A DNA stretch of 50,927 bases from Acidulodesulfobacterium_A sp049965795. GTDB taxonomy: Bacteria > SZUA-79 > Acidulodesulfobacterales > Acidulodesulfobacteraceae. Location of the stretch: assembly GCA_049965795.1 (NCBI GenBank), contig JBMFVW010000011.1, positions 1-50,927 of the forward strand, read 5' to 3'. The stretch's first letter is position 1; every line of letters starts with the position of its first letter. Positions 35,850 through 43,424 of the stretch are shown one piece after another. Position numbers and translations under genes: made by a program. A model generated the notes under the pieces. That model saw only the letters and a list, made by a program, of their open reading frames with translations. It had not been told where the DNA came from and ran no database searches.

Positions 35850-35882
35850 TTGAATTTAAAAAATTTATAATTATAGTATAAT
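35850..35882 (+). promoter_or_regulatory. Promoter-like element directly before the polysaccharide deacetylase gene
   Basis: TTGAAT (35850-35855) and TATAGT (35872-35877) are 16 bases apart; an overlapping TATAAT occupies 35877-35882. With the ATG at 35894, transcription would begin within a few bases of the start codon, and no Shine-Dalgarno is present, so a leaderless message is likely. Confidence 0.4.
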
Positions 35883-35893
35883 ATAAACAAGAT

Positions 35894-36679
35894 ATGATTA
35901 AAAATCCAAAATTTACTATTCTTTTATATCATAAGATAGGCATGTACCCTGAAAACGCCAAATTTCCGGGCTTATACGTTGCCGAAGAAAATTTCGACAG
36001 GCAGATTAAATATTTGAAAAATGACGGTTATTCTTTTTTAACGCTGTCCGAATTAAAAAAGACCTATGATTATTATTACGCGGATGAAAATAAAAAAAAC
36101 GGACGGCTCAACGGCATGAGCGAGACATTAATAATAAATAATAATAAAAAATATGCAGCGATAACGTTTGACGACGGTTCTAAATCCGTTTATTCGGGCG
36201 GATTCAAAATAATGCGCGAAAACGGCGTAAATGCTACTGTTTTTATGGTTTCCGGACTTATCGGCGGACTAAACGAGTGGGATATCAAAAACGGAGAGAA
36301 TAAAGACGAGATGCTAAACTTGTCTGAGCTTAAAGAAATGTCCGAATACGGCATAGAAATCGGCGCGCATACGGCAACACATCCGCATCTTACCCAAATT
36401 CCTTTAGAAAAAGCTTTTGATGAAATATCGAATTCCAAAAAAAAATTAGAAGAACTTCTAGATATTAAAATAAATTTTTTTGCATATCCATACGGCGATT
36501 ATAACGATGACGTAAAATCGCTTGCTGTAAAAGCAGGCTTTGAGGGAGCATGTATTACTAAAACCGGCATAGTGAAAAAAGGCGCAGATTTTTTTGCTTT
36601 AAAAAGAGTCGCTATAAGGCATAATACCGATTTTTTCAAATTTAAAAGAAAGATTTTTAAAGTCAGGCTTTTTTATTAA
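35894..36679 (+). CDS. Polysaccharide deacetylase (NodB/CE4 domain)
   Basis: The 261-residue protein has the CE4 motifs in order: AITFDDGSKS (catalytic base and metal Asp, about 88-97), GAHTATHPHL (metal His residues, about 157-166) and AYPYGDYND. It also contains FLTLSELKK near the N-terminus, as in PgaB-like members. No signal peptide is clear; the first 20 residues (KFTILLYHKIG) belong to the domain. It likely removes acetyl or formyl groups from a surface-glycan intermediate, in line with the glycosyltransferases on either side. Confidence 0.88.
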   Translation: MIKNPKFTILLYHKIGMYPENAKFPGLYVAEENFDRQIKYLKNDGYSFLTLSELKKTYDYYYADENKKNGRLNGMSETLIINNNKKYAAITFDDGSKSVYSGGFKIMRENGVNATVFMVSGLIGGLNEWDIKNGENKDEMLNLSELKEMSEYGIEIGAHTATHPHLTQIPLEKAFDEISNSKKKLEELLDIKINFFAYPYGDYNDDVKSLAVKAGFEGACITKTGIVKKGADFFALKRVAIRHNTDFFKFKRKIFKVRLFY

Positions 36680-36732
36680 TTTTATAACAATGATTTTAAT
36701 TATAAAAAAATCTAAAACATAAAATATGAATG

Positions 36733-36796
36733 CCTTAATCCTGCAATAGAAAATATTTGTGTATTTTTCTTTGCTCGATTAAACAAAATGTGCGAG
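36733..36796 (+). repeat. Dispersed intergenic repeat, copy C
   Basis: CCTTAATCCTGCAATAGAAA and what follows, through TTTCTTTGC and GATTAAACAAAATGTG, aligns with copy A (14171-14231) over about 60 bases. It starts 53 bases after the deacetylase stop and ends about 36 bases before the next start codon. A TTG at 36757 inside it could wrongly be taken as the next gene's start. Confidence 0.65.
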
Positions 36797-36831
36797 GAAA
36801 TTTTAAATATTACATTATTAAGCGAAGATTT

Positions 36832-37914
36832 ATGAATATACTTATTATAAAATTAAGTTCGATCGGAGACTGCCTGCTTGCGACGCCTGCTGTAGAGTCT
36901 ATAAAGAAAGGTTACCCGGACAGTTTTATCACATGGCTTATTGAAGATAAATCTAAGGATATTGCTCTATTAAATCCAAATATAGACGATGTTCTCGTCA
37001 TAGATAAAAAAAATTTTAAATTTAGGGATTATTTGTCGTTAATAAAAAAAATCAGAAATTTCCGCTATGATATAGTTATCGATTTGCAGGGCGTCGACAG
37101 AACGTCTCTTTTTTCTTTTTTAAGCGGCGCTCCGGTCAGGTATTACGAAGAATATGCAAAGTTGGGATTTTTATGCAACAGAAAGATAGTAAGAAAGGGC
37201 AGACCGCTTGAGCATGCAGTAAATTTTTATCTTTTTTTGGCTGAAAACAGCGGCGGAGTCAAAATAGATAACCCCGAGCCCGTCCTCATTACCTCGACGG
37301 AGGATAAAAATTTTGCCGAAGATTTCTTGAAAAACAGTTTTGAAAATATCGAAAATAAAATATTTATCGGCGTAAATCCTACCGGAACATGGAAAACTAA
37401 ACGATGGCCCGTAAAATATTTTATAGAAATTTCAAGGCTGCTGCTGGATTCTTTCGGCGATAATATACGCATAATAATATTCGGCGGCAAAGGGGAAGAA
37501 TATCTATCGGATGAAATATTGCAGGCATTAAACGGCAAAAAGACAGTCAGCGCAGTCGGAAAAACTACGCTTAAGCAGGCTAAAGAACTTTTATCTAAAA
37601 TGGATTATTTTATAACGCCCGACTCAGGGCTTATGCATGTTGCGGCTTCGATAAGCAGCCTTAAAACGATAGCTTTATTCGGACCTACCGATCCGAAACT
37701 TACGGGACCTGTAGGAAAAAATTTTACCGTATTAAGAGACAACCTTATATGCATTCCCTGCTTTAAAAAAGAATGTCCTCTTAATAAAACAGACGATAAA
37801 AAATCTGCCGAATGCGTATTATGCATGAAAAGAATCACGCCTGATAAGGTATTAGACGTAATTAAAAAGGATTATTTAAAAAAACATGAAAGATATTCTG
37901 ATATTCGGGCATAA
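36832..37914 (+). CDS. Family 9 glycosyltransferase (heptosyltransferase-like), first copy
   Basis: The 360-residue GT-B enzyme starts MNILIIKLSSIGDCLLATPAV, the standard opening of ADP-heptose:LPS heptosyltransferases, and has FIGVNPTGTWKTKRWP, DYFITPDSGLMHVAAS (nucleotide-sugar site) and ALFGPTDPKLTGP. The frame is open 25 codons further upstream, but that part lies in a dispersed repeat and has no homologous character, so the ATG at 36832 is chosen. The C-terminus has a cysteine cluster (CIPCFKKECP...ECVLCMK) found in several members. It should build the LPS inner core. It overlaps the next gene by 29 bases. Confidence 0.9.
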   Translation: MNILIIKLSSIGDCLLATPAVESIKKGYPDSFITWLIEDKSKDIALLNPNIDDVLVIDKKNFKFRDYLSLIKKIRNFRYDIVIDLQGVDRTSLFSFLSGAPVRYYEEYAKLGFLCNRKIVRKGRPLEHAVNFYLFLAENSGGVKIDNPEPVLITSTEDKNFAEDFLKNSFENIENKIFIGVNPTGTWKTKRWPVKYFIEISRLLLDSFGDNIRIIIFGGKGEEYLSDEILQALNGKKTVSAVGKTTLKQAKELLSKMDYFITPDSGLMHVAASISSLKTIALFGPTDPKLTGPVGKNFTVLRDNLICIPCFKKECPLNKTDDKKSAECVLCMKRITPDKVLDVIKKDYLKKHERYSDIRA

Positions 37915-38968
37915 TTATATCGGCGACGTATTAACTGTTACGCCTGCAATTAGGGCTTTAAAGCTTAAATTTCCTGACAGCAGGATATTTGCGGTCGTTT
38001 CTAAAAACGGTTCCGCGGTTTTGAAAAGAAACGAAGATATTTATAAAATAATAGAAACGGATAAATTTAGCGGCATAAAAGGTATTGCGGCTTTTTTTAA
38101 ACTATTTTCGACGCTTAGAAATATTAATAAAACAAACGGAAGCAGATTTTATATATGTATTAATTTTCTTACTTCTTTAAAGTTTTCTATCATTGGATTT
38201 CTGCTTTCCGAGAAACAGGTTGGACAGGAAAAATTTTTAAATAATTTTTTTTTGCGTTACCGAATAAAATTTGGCGGAAAAATAAATAATATAGATAAAT
38301 CTTTAAAATTCGCCGAACCTTTTTATATTAATGGAGGCAACAAATATTTTAGCAAAAATTACGTTTACGGCTTAGAAGAAAAAGATATAAAAAATGCCGA
38401 AAATATTCTTCAAAATTCTTTTAACGGATACGGAACGGAAATAAATGCCGAAAATTTTAAATTTGTTTTGTTTTCTCCGGGATCTACAAGAAAGTCTAAG
38501 GAAGCGCCGCCTTCCTTGCTTTCAGTTTTTGCCGACTTCTTGAACAAAGAAGGATATTTTGTAGTAATTACCGGAAGCAAAAAAAATATCGATATTTCCA
38601 AAGAGATATACGATCAGATAGATAATAAACATATGAGCTTTAATTTAACCGGTTTAACCGATATAAACACTCTCGCCGGATTAATTTATCTTTCTAAATT
38701 AGCAGTAACGGTTGATAACGGAACCATGCATTTAGCTTCAGCACTTAAAATTCCTACTATAGCGTTATTCGGTTCTACAGATCCGGCGGTCTGCGCTCCT
38801 ATTTACGATAAAATATTCATAATAGACAAAAAAATAGGATGCTATCACTGCTTTAAAAGTTTATGCAGCAAAGAAGACCATAAAATAAAAAGATATCCTG
38901 ACTGTATGAATAATATTTTATACGAGGATCTAATAGACGGATATAATTATTTACTAAATTCTCATTAA
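37886..38968 (+). CDS. Family 9 glycosyltransferase (heptosyltransferase-like), second copy
   Basis: The 360-residue protein is related to its upstream neighbor but divergent: MKDILIFGHNYIGDVLTVTPAI at the start, LFSPGSTRKSKEAPP, AVTVDNGTMHLASAL and ALFGSTDPAVCAP near the C-terminus, and its own cysteine set (IGCYHCFKSLC...DCMN). Two adjacent GT9 genes usually add successive heptoses or core sugars. The 29-base overlap with the first copy shows tight translational linkage. Confidence 0.9.
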   Translation: MKDILIFGHNYIGDVLTVTPAIRALKLKFPDSRIFAVVSKNGSAVLKRNEDIYKIIETDKFSGIKGIAAFFKLFSTLRNINKTNGSRFYICINFLTSLKFSIIGFLLSEKQVGQEKFLNNFFLRYRIKFGGKINNIDKSLKFAEPFYINGGNKYFSKNYVYGLEEKDIKNAENILQNSFNGYGTEINAENFKFVLFSPGSTRKSKEAPPSLLSVFADFLNKEGYFVVITGSKKNIDISKEIYDQIDNKHMSFNLTGLTDINTLAGLIYLSKLAVTVDNGTMHLASALKIPTIALFGSTDPAVCAPIYDKIFIIDKKIGCYHCFKSLCSKEDHKIKRYPDCMNNILYEDLIDGYNYLLNSH

Positions 38969-38988
38969 TAATCTAAAATAAATAAAAA

Positions 38989-39942
38989 ATGAAAATTTCC
39001 GGTTTTACTTTTATAAGAAACGGCATATTAATGGGTTACCCGTTTAAAGAATCTATCATGTCGGCGCTTCCTTTAGTAGACGAATTTATAGTAGTCGTGT
39101 GCGACAGCGCGGATCAGACCAAAAACGAACTAGAAAAGCTGAAAGATTTAAATCCTAAAATTAAATTAATAGAATCCGACTGGAAAATTACAAAAAAAAG
39201 CGGAACTATTTTATCCGAAAAAACCAATTTAGCTATAAAAAATATTACCGGAGATTACGGACTTTACGTGCAGTGCGATGAAGGCATCCATGAAAAAGAT
39301 TATGAAAAGATTTTACGCGTTCTAGAAGAAAATATTAACGATAAAAACGTTAAAGGTTTTGTTTTCGACTATATACATTTTTTTGGAGGCTACTTTTCTT
39401 ATGCCAAGAAGTCCGAAAAAAGATTTTTTTACGATAAAGAAGTTCGAATCATAAGAAACGACGGAACGGTTTTTTCGTGGGGCGACGCTATGGGTTTTAA
39501 AGATATTAACGGCATAAAAATAAACTTGGAAAATAAAAATGCCTTGCCTTTGAACGTTAATATGTATCATTACGGCAGGGCTAAAAATCCGGCAGATATG
39601 TATAAAAAAGACAGGGAAATGGAAAGGCTTTATAACTTTCAAATAATTAACAGGCTGAAAAACTGGGTTTCAAATTACGACCCGCGCGTCGATAAGTATA
39701 TATATTCCGACTTTGGATGGCTTGAAAGAATCGACAGGAAAAATTTAGATTTTCATCCTGCGCCGTTCAGAGAGCTTTCTGCCAAGCAGGACTGGGACAT
39801 AGACGATTTTAAAACATTCATGAAAGAAAAAAAAGGGGCTTCGCAGTTTTTTAAGATGCTTATTTACAGAATAGTAAAAGATTCGATAAACGAAACTTCC
39901 AACGCATATAAAAAAATAAAAGCTTTTTTAAAAATAAATTAA
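38989..39942 (+). CDS. Glycosyltransferase-like protein (GT2-related)
   Basis: The 317-residue protein begins MKISGFTFIRNGILMGYPFK and has EFIVVVCDSADQT and NITGDYGLYVQCDEGIHEKD (about 86-105). This is the layout of a GT-A fold, but the metal motif reads QCDE where D-x-D would be expected. ERFFYDKEVRIIRN-like sequence (EKRFFYDKEVRIIRN) and MYHYGRAKNP follow, as in small LPS or O-antigen GT2-like enzymes. No membrane segment is present. It is in the glycan operon, 20 bases after the second GT9 gene. The sugar and acceptor are unknown. Confidence 0.75.
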   Translation: MKISGFTFIRNGILMGYPFKESIMSALPLVDEFIVVVCDSADQTKNELEKLKDLNPKIKLIESDWKITKKSGTILSEKTNLAIKNITGDYGLYVQCDEGIHEKDYEKILRVLEENINDKNVKGFVFDYIHFFGGYFSYAKKSEKRFFYDKEVRIIRNDGTVFSWGDAMGFKDINGIKINLENKNALPLNVNMYHYGRAKNPADMYKKDREMERLYNFQIINRLKNWVSNYDPRVDKYIYSDFGWLERIDRKNLDFHPAPFRELSAKQDWDIDDFKTFMKEKKGASQFFKMLIYRIVKDSINETSNAYKKIKAFLKIN

Positions 39943-39998
39943 TTCATAAATAACTTATAATAACTAAATAACCAAATTACAATCGATTATATATTACC

Positions 39999-41102
39999 GT
40001 GAAAATTTTAGAATTTATTACTCCGTCAAATATTGGAGGGGCAGAAAATTACGTCGTCAATTTATCTGAAAAATTTATAGAAAAAGGACACGAAGTTTTT
40101 ATTCTGTCTGCAGCTGCCGGTAACGATAAAAATCCGGATTTATCGGTGGAACAGTTTTTTTCTAAAAGCAAATTGCCTTTCAATATAATAAAAGCGGATT
40201 TTAAATATAATCCGCTTACTATATTAAGAATTGCATACTTTATAAAAAAGAATAACTTCGATATAATTCATACGCACCTTTCGAAAGCCAATTTTATCGG
40301 TGCATTGGCTGCGAAAATAGCGAAAAAAAAATCTATTGCTACTGCTCACGGATTAAACAAAAAAAAACAATATAAACACAGCGATTTCGTTATATGCGTA
40401 TCTAAAGCAGTAAGAGAAAATTTAATATCGCAGGGTATTGACGAAAAAAAATTAGGGATTATTTACAACGGAATAGATGTTTCAAAATTTAATCCCAAAG
40501 CCGAAGGACTTCCGGCGAGAAAAGAATATTTTAATAATCTTAATAGTACCGGTAATGCGGCAAGACAGTTTAACGTCGGTATAATTGCAAGGCTTTCCCG
40601 CGAAAAAGGGGTAGATTTATTCATTGAAGCTGCAAAGTTCGTTCTTATTAAAATACCGGAAGCTAAGTTTTTTATTGCCGGCGCCGGCAACCTTAAAGAG
40701 TCGTTGATAAAAAGAGCTAAAGATTTGAATATTTTCAATTCAATATATTTTGTCGGATTTATAGAAGGGAATTTAGTATCTTTTTTAAACGAACTGGACG
40801 CGGTTGTTTTTCCATCGCTGAAAGAAGGACTCCCGCTGGCTCTTTTAGAGTCGATGTCTATGAAAAAAATCGTAGTCGTTTCGGATGCCGGAGGTATGCC
40901 GGAAGTAGTCATAGACGGCAAAAACGGTTATGTGGTTAAAAAGGGAGATATAAATGCTATTTATCAAAAATTAATTTTCGTGTATAATAATAGGTCAGGT
41001 TTAAACGAACTTGCCGATTCCGCTGCAGAAACTATAAGGGAAAAGTTTAATATCGAAAATTGTGCGGAGAAAACTTTAGATTTATTTATGAAATTTTTAT
41101 AA
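39999..41102 (+). CDS. Family 4 glycosyltransferase
   Basis: The 367-residue GT-B enzyme starts at GTG (39999). Family marks are PSNIGGAENYVVNLSEKF, IIHTHLSKANFIGALAA, IYNGIDVSKFNP, GIIARLSREKGVDLFIEAA (donor domain) and the E-x7-E motif in FPSLKEGLPLALLESMSM (about 270-285). It transfers a sugar from a nucleotide donor with retention of configuration. It lies between the GT2-like gene and the heptose kinase, so LPS core or O-antigen work is likely. No ribosome binding site is visible. Confidence 0.9.
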   Translation: MKILEFITPSNIGGAENYVVNLSEKFIEKGHEVFILSAAAGNDKNPDLSVEQFFSKSKLPFNIIKADFKYNPLTILRIAYFIKKNNFDIIHTHLSKANFIGALAAKIAKKKSIATAHGLNKKKQYKHSDFVICVSKAVRENLISQGIDEKKLGIIYNGIDVSKFNPKAEGLPARKEYFNNLNSTGNAARQFNVGIIARLSREKGVDLFIEAAKFVLIKIPEAKFFIAGAGNLKESLIKRAKDLNIFNSIYFVGFIEGNLVSFLNELDAVVFPSLKEGLPLALLESMSMKKIVVVSDAGGMPEVVIDGKNGYVVKKGDINAIYQKLIFVYNNRSGLNELADSAAETIREKFNIENCAEKTLDLFMKFL

Positions 41103-41119
41103 AAATATAAACACATAAA

Positions 41120-42133
41120 ATGACCGTTCCGTTTTCAAAAAATTTGATAGATATAGTAAAAAAATTTAACCAGGCCAGAATACTCGTTGTCGGAGATATT
41201 ATGGTTGACCATTTCGTTTACGGAACCGTTAACAGAATATCTCCTGAAGCACCTGTGCCGGTCGTTAACGTTAAGTCTGAAAAACTTATGCCCGGCGGAG
41301 CCGCCAACGTAGTCAGCAACGTGGCTAAACTCGGCGCAAAAGTTTATATAGCCGGAGTAGTAGGAGACGATTACAACGGCGATATATTAAAAAAATTAAT
41401 AGGCAGTGTGGACAGCTCATATATTTTAACATTAAAAAATTTTCAAACTATTATTAAAACCAGAGTAATTGCCCATAATCAGCAAATTGTAAGGTTCGAC
41501 AGGGAAGATAACGGTAAATTTAATGCGTCGGTTTACAGGCGGCTTCTTGAAGGAATTAAAAAAATTGCCGGCGAAATAGATGCGGTAATAATTTCAGATT
41601 ACGGCAAAGGATTAATAGAAAAAAATTTTTTTTCTAGTTTAGTTAATTTTTTAAGAGAAAAGAATAAATTTATCGCTCTAGATCCAAAGGTCGAAAATTT
41701 TAAATTCTATAAAAATGTTTCAGTCTTAACGCCTAACTTGAATGAAACTTCCGGCGGTTCTGGCATTAAAATAAAAGACGAAAAAACTCTTGAAAAAGCA
41801 GGCAGGGCTGTTATGAAAAAAGTCAAACCGGATTATCTGCTTATAACAAGAGGGGAATCGGGTATGTCGCTTTATTATATCGACGGAAGGAATCCTTTGC
41901 ACCTAAAAGCGCGCGCAAAAGAAGTTTATGACGTTACAGGTGCCGGAGATACCGTTATTTCAACGCTGGCTGTTGCAAAAAGCGTCGGAGCTTGTATTGC
42001 CGATGCATGCTATATCGCAAATGCCGCCGCAAGCATTGCCGTTTCTCAGCTTGGTACATATGCGGTAGGCGTAAAAGAACTGGAAGAACTGCTTCTTTCC
42101 GATTTTCGGCAGAATGAAGAAATATCCGCATAA
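41120..42133 (+). CDS. D-glycero-beta-D-manno-heptose-7-phosphate kinase (RfaE domain I)
   Basis: The 337-residue PfkB-family kinase contains only the first domain of HldE. It has VGDIMVDHFVYGTVNRISPEAP, GGAANVVSNVAKLGA (about 57-71), QQIVRFDRED, ISDYGKGLI and the catalytic TGAGDTVIST (about 273-282). It phosphorylates heptose-7-phosphate at C1 on the way to ADP-heptose, the donor for the GT9 enzymes in the same operon. The adenylyltransferase (domain II) and GmhA/GmhB are not in the window and must lie elsewhere. Confidence 0.9.
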   Translation: MTVPFSKNLIDIVKKFNQARILVVGDIMVDHFVYGTVNRISPEAPVPVVNVKSEKLMPGGAANVVSNVAKLGAKVYIAGVVGDDYNGDILKKLIGSVDSSYILTLKNFQTIIKTRVIAHNQQIVRFDREDNGKFNASVYRRLLEGIKKIAGEIDAVIISDYGKGLIEKNFFSSLVNFLREKNKFIALDPKVENFKFYKNVSVLTPNLNETSGGSGIKIKDEKTLEKAGRAVMKKVKPDYLLITRGESGMSLYYIDGRNPLHLKARAKEVYDVTGAGDTVISTLAVAKSVGACIADACYIANAAASIAVSQLGTYAVGVKELEELLLSDFRQNEEISA

Positions 42134-42169
42134 TATATAATAATTTAAAATAACCTGATTTTTATTTAA

Positions 42170-42421
42170 ATGCAAAAACTTATAAATATAGGGTTTGGAA
42201 ACGTTGTTTTACAGAGCAGAGTGGTGGCCGTGGTTTCGCCGAGTTCTTCCCCCATGAAAAGACTAAGGGAAACGGCAAAGGACGGAAACAATCTGGTGGA
42301 TGCTACCGAAGGAAGAAAAACAAGGTCGGTCATTATTACCGATTCTGGACATATCATACTTTCGGCGCTTAACACTTCTACAATTATAGCGAGATTAGAA
42401 GAAAAAGAGCATCAAACGTAA
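42170..42421 (+). CDS. remA: RemA/DUF370 family regulator
   Basis: The 83-residue protein closely follows the RemA pattern: KLINIGFGNVVLQSRVVAVV, SSPMKRLRETAKDGNNLVDA, TEGRKTRSVIITDSGHIILSAL. In Bacillus RemA is a DNA-binding activator of biofilm-matrix genes; in Gram-negatives with this gene the role is not established. It stands directly before gmk, a linkage seen widely and useful for identification. There is no Shine-Dalgarno; the ATG is fixed by alignment to the family start. Confidence 0.9.
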   Translation: MQKLINIGFGNVVLQSRVVAVVSPSSSPMKRLRETAKDGNNLVDATEGRKTRSVIITDSGHIILSALNTSTIIARLEEKEHQT

Positions 42422-42457
42422 TTAAATATATAATTTTAAAACATCAAAAATATAAAA

Positions 42458-43126
42458 ATGAATAACGATAATGAAGATATTGATTTTAAAAATGAATCGC
42501 TTCACGGCGACGGAAAGCCCAAAGGTTTAATTTTTGCAGTGTCCGCTCCTTCCGGTACAGGAAAAACTACTTTATGCGGCATGCTTTTAAAAGAATTTAA
42601 AGATATAAAGCCGAGCGTTTCCTTTACTACCAGGGCTAAAAGAGATGGCGAGATAGACGGCGTCAGCTATCATTTTATAAACGACGACGAATTTGATAAA
42701 ATGATATCGGCCGATGAATTTATAGAATGGGCAAATGTTTTCGGCAAAAAATACGGTACCGCATATAAATCGGTTTATAATCCTGATGCTTTATACGATA
42801 TTTTATTGGAAATCGACGTTCAGGGAGTCGAAAAGCTAAATAAGATATACAAAAACAAAAATGACGCCGCTTTAAAAAGGAATACTTTAATAACTATATT
42901 TATTACTCCGCCTTCTTATGAAGGATTAAAAGAAAGATTAAAAAAAAGAGGCGGGTTAAACGACGACGAATTAAATAAAAGACTGGCTACCGCATACGAA
43001 GAGATTAAGCACGGCGAATTTTACGATTATATTATTACAAACGACGATTTAAATGAAGCATATATTAAATTAAAATCTATAGTAATCGCCGAGAGATGTA
43101 AAAATTTGAATAAATTTAAAGATTAA
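42458..43126 (+). CDS. gmk: Guanylate kinase
   Basis: The 222-residue enzyme phosphorylates GMP to GDP. The P-loop APSGTGKTTL (about 29-38), SVSFTTRAKRDGEIDGVSYHF (GMP site), FIEWANVFGKKYGT and LLEIDVQGV are all present. It has an acidic N-terminal extension of about 20 residues and a slightly enlarged loop near 150 (KNKNDAALKRN). It neighbors rpoZ and relA/spoT, linking the guanine pool with the stringent response. There is no clear Shine-Dalgarno. Confidence 0.96.
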   Translation: MNNDNEDIDFKNESLHGDGKPKGLIFAVSAPSGTGKTTLCGMLLKEFKDIKPSVSFTTRAKRDGEIDGVSYHFINDDEFDKMISADEFIEWANVFGKKYGTAYKSVYNPDALYDILLEIDVQGVEKLNKIYKNKNDAALKRNTLITIFITPPSYEGLKERLKKRGGLNDDELNKRLATAYEEIKHGEFYDYIITNDDLNEAYIKLKSIVIAERCKNLNKFKD

Positions 43127-43155
43127 ATCTTAAAACAATGATATAATAATAAATC

Positions 43156-43185
43156 ATAGTGACGGAATTAAATTCCTGCCACTAT
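43156..43185. repeat. Palindrome of the GACnGAATT family between gmk and rpoZ
   Basis: ATAGTGACGGAATT pairs with AATTCCTGCCACTAT around a central A, with one bulge and one mismatch. It is close in sequence to the palindrome at 2553-2579 and shares its inner half with 29068-29102. TATAAAAAA follows, which is not a T-run on this strand. Confidence 0.7.
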
Positions 43186-43213
43186 AAAAAATTATTGAAG
43201 CGGAGGAATTTAA

Positions 43214-43405
43214 ATGGCAAGAGTAACTATCGAAGATTGTTTAAGAAACGTGGAAAATAGATTTGCGCTTGTAATAATAGCTGCAAAGAGGGCAAGGCAG
43301 ATTATGGAAGGATCCGAGCCGAAAGTCGTTTCAAAAAATAAGCCTATAGTTGTAGCATTAAGGGAGATAGCGCAGGGATATGTCGGCGTTAAACGCCGGA
43401 AGTAA
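43214..43405 (+). CDS. rpoZ: RNA polymerase omega subunit
   Basis: The 63-residue protein has the omega signature MARVTIEDCLRNVENRFALV and AAKRARQI, followed by KPIVVALREIA. It assists assembly of the beta-prime subunit and mediates ppGpp binding in many bacteria, which suits the adjacent relA/spoT gene. A GCGGAGGAA Shine-Dalgarno precedes the ATG by 7 bases. Confidence 0.96.
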   Translation: MARVTIEDCLRNVENRFALVIIAAKRARQIMEGSEPKVVSKNKPIVVALREIAQGYVGVKRRK

Positions 43406-43424
43406 ATAAACCTTCTGATTTTTT

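Noticed and set aside
40463..40921. 152-codon open frame antisense to the GT4 gene
   Set aside because: It is fully covered by a well-supported glycosyltransferase and has no independent evidence.
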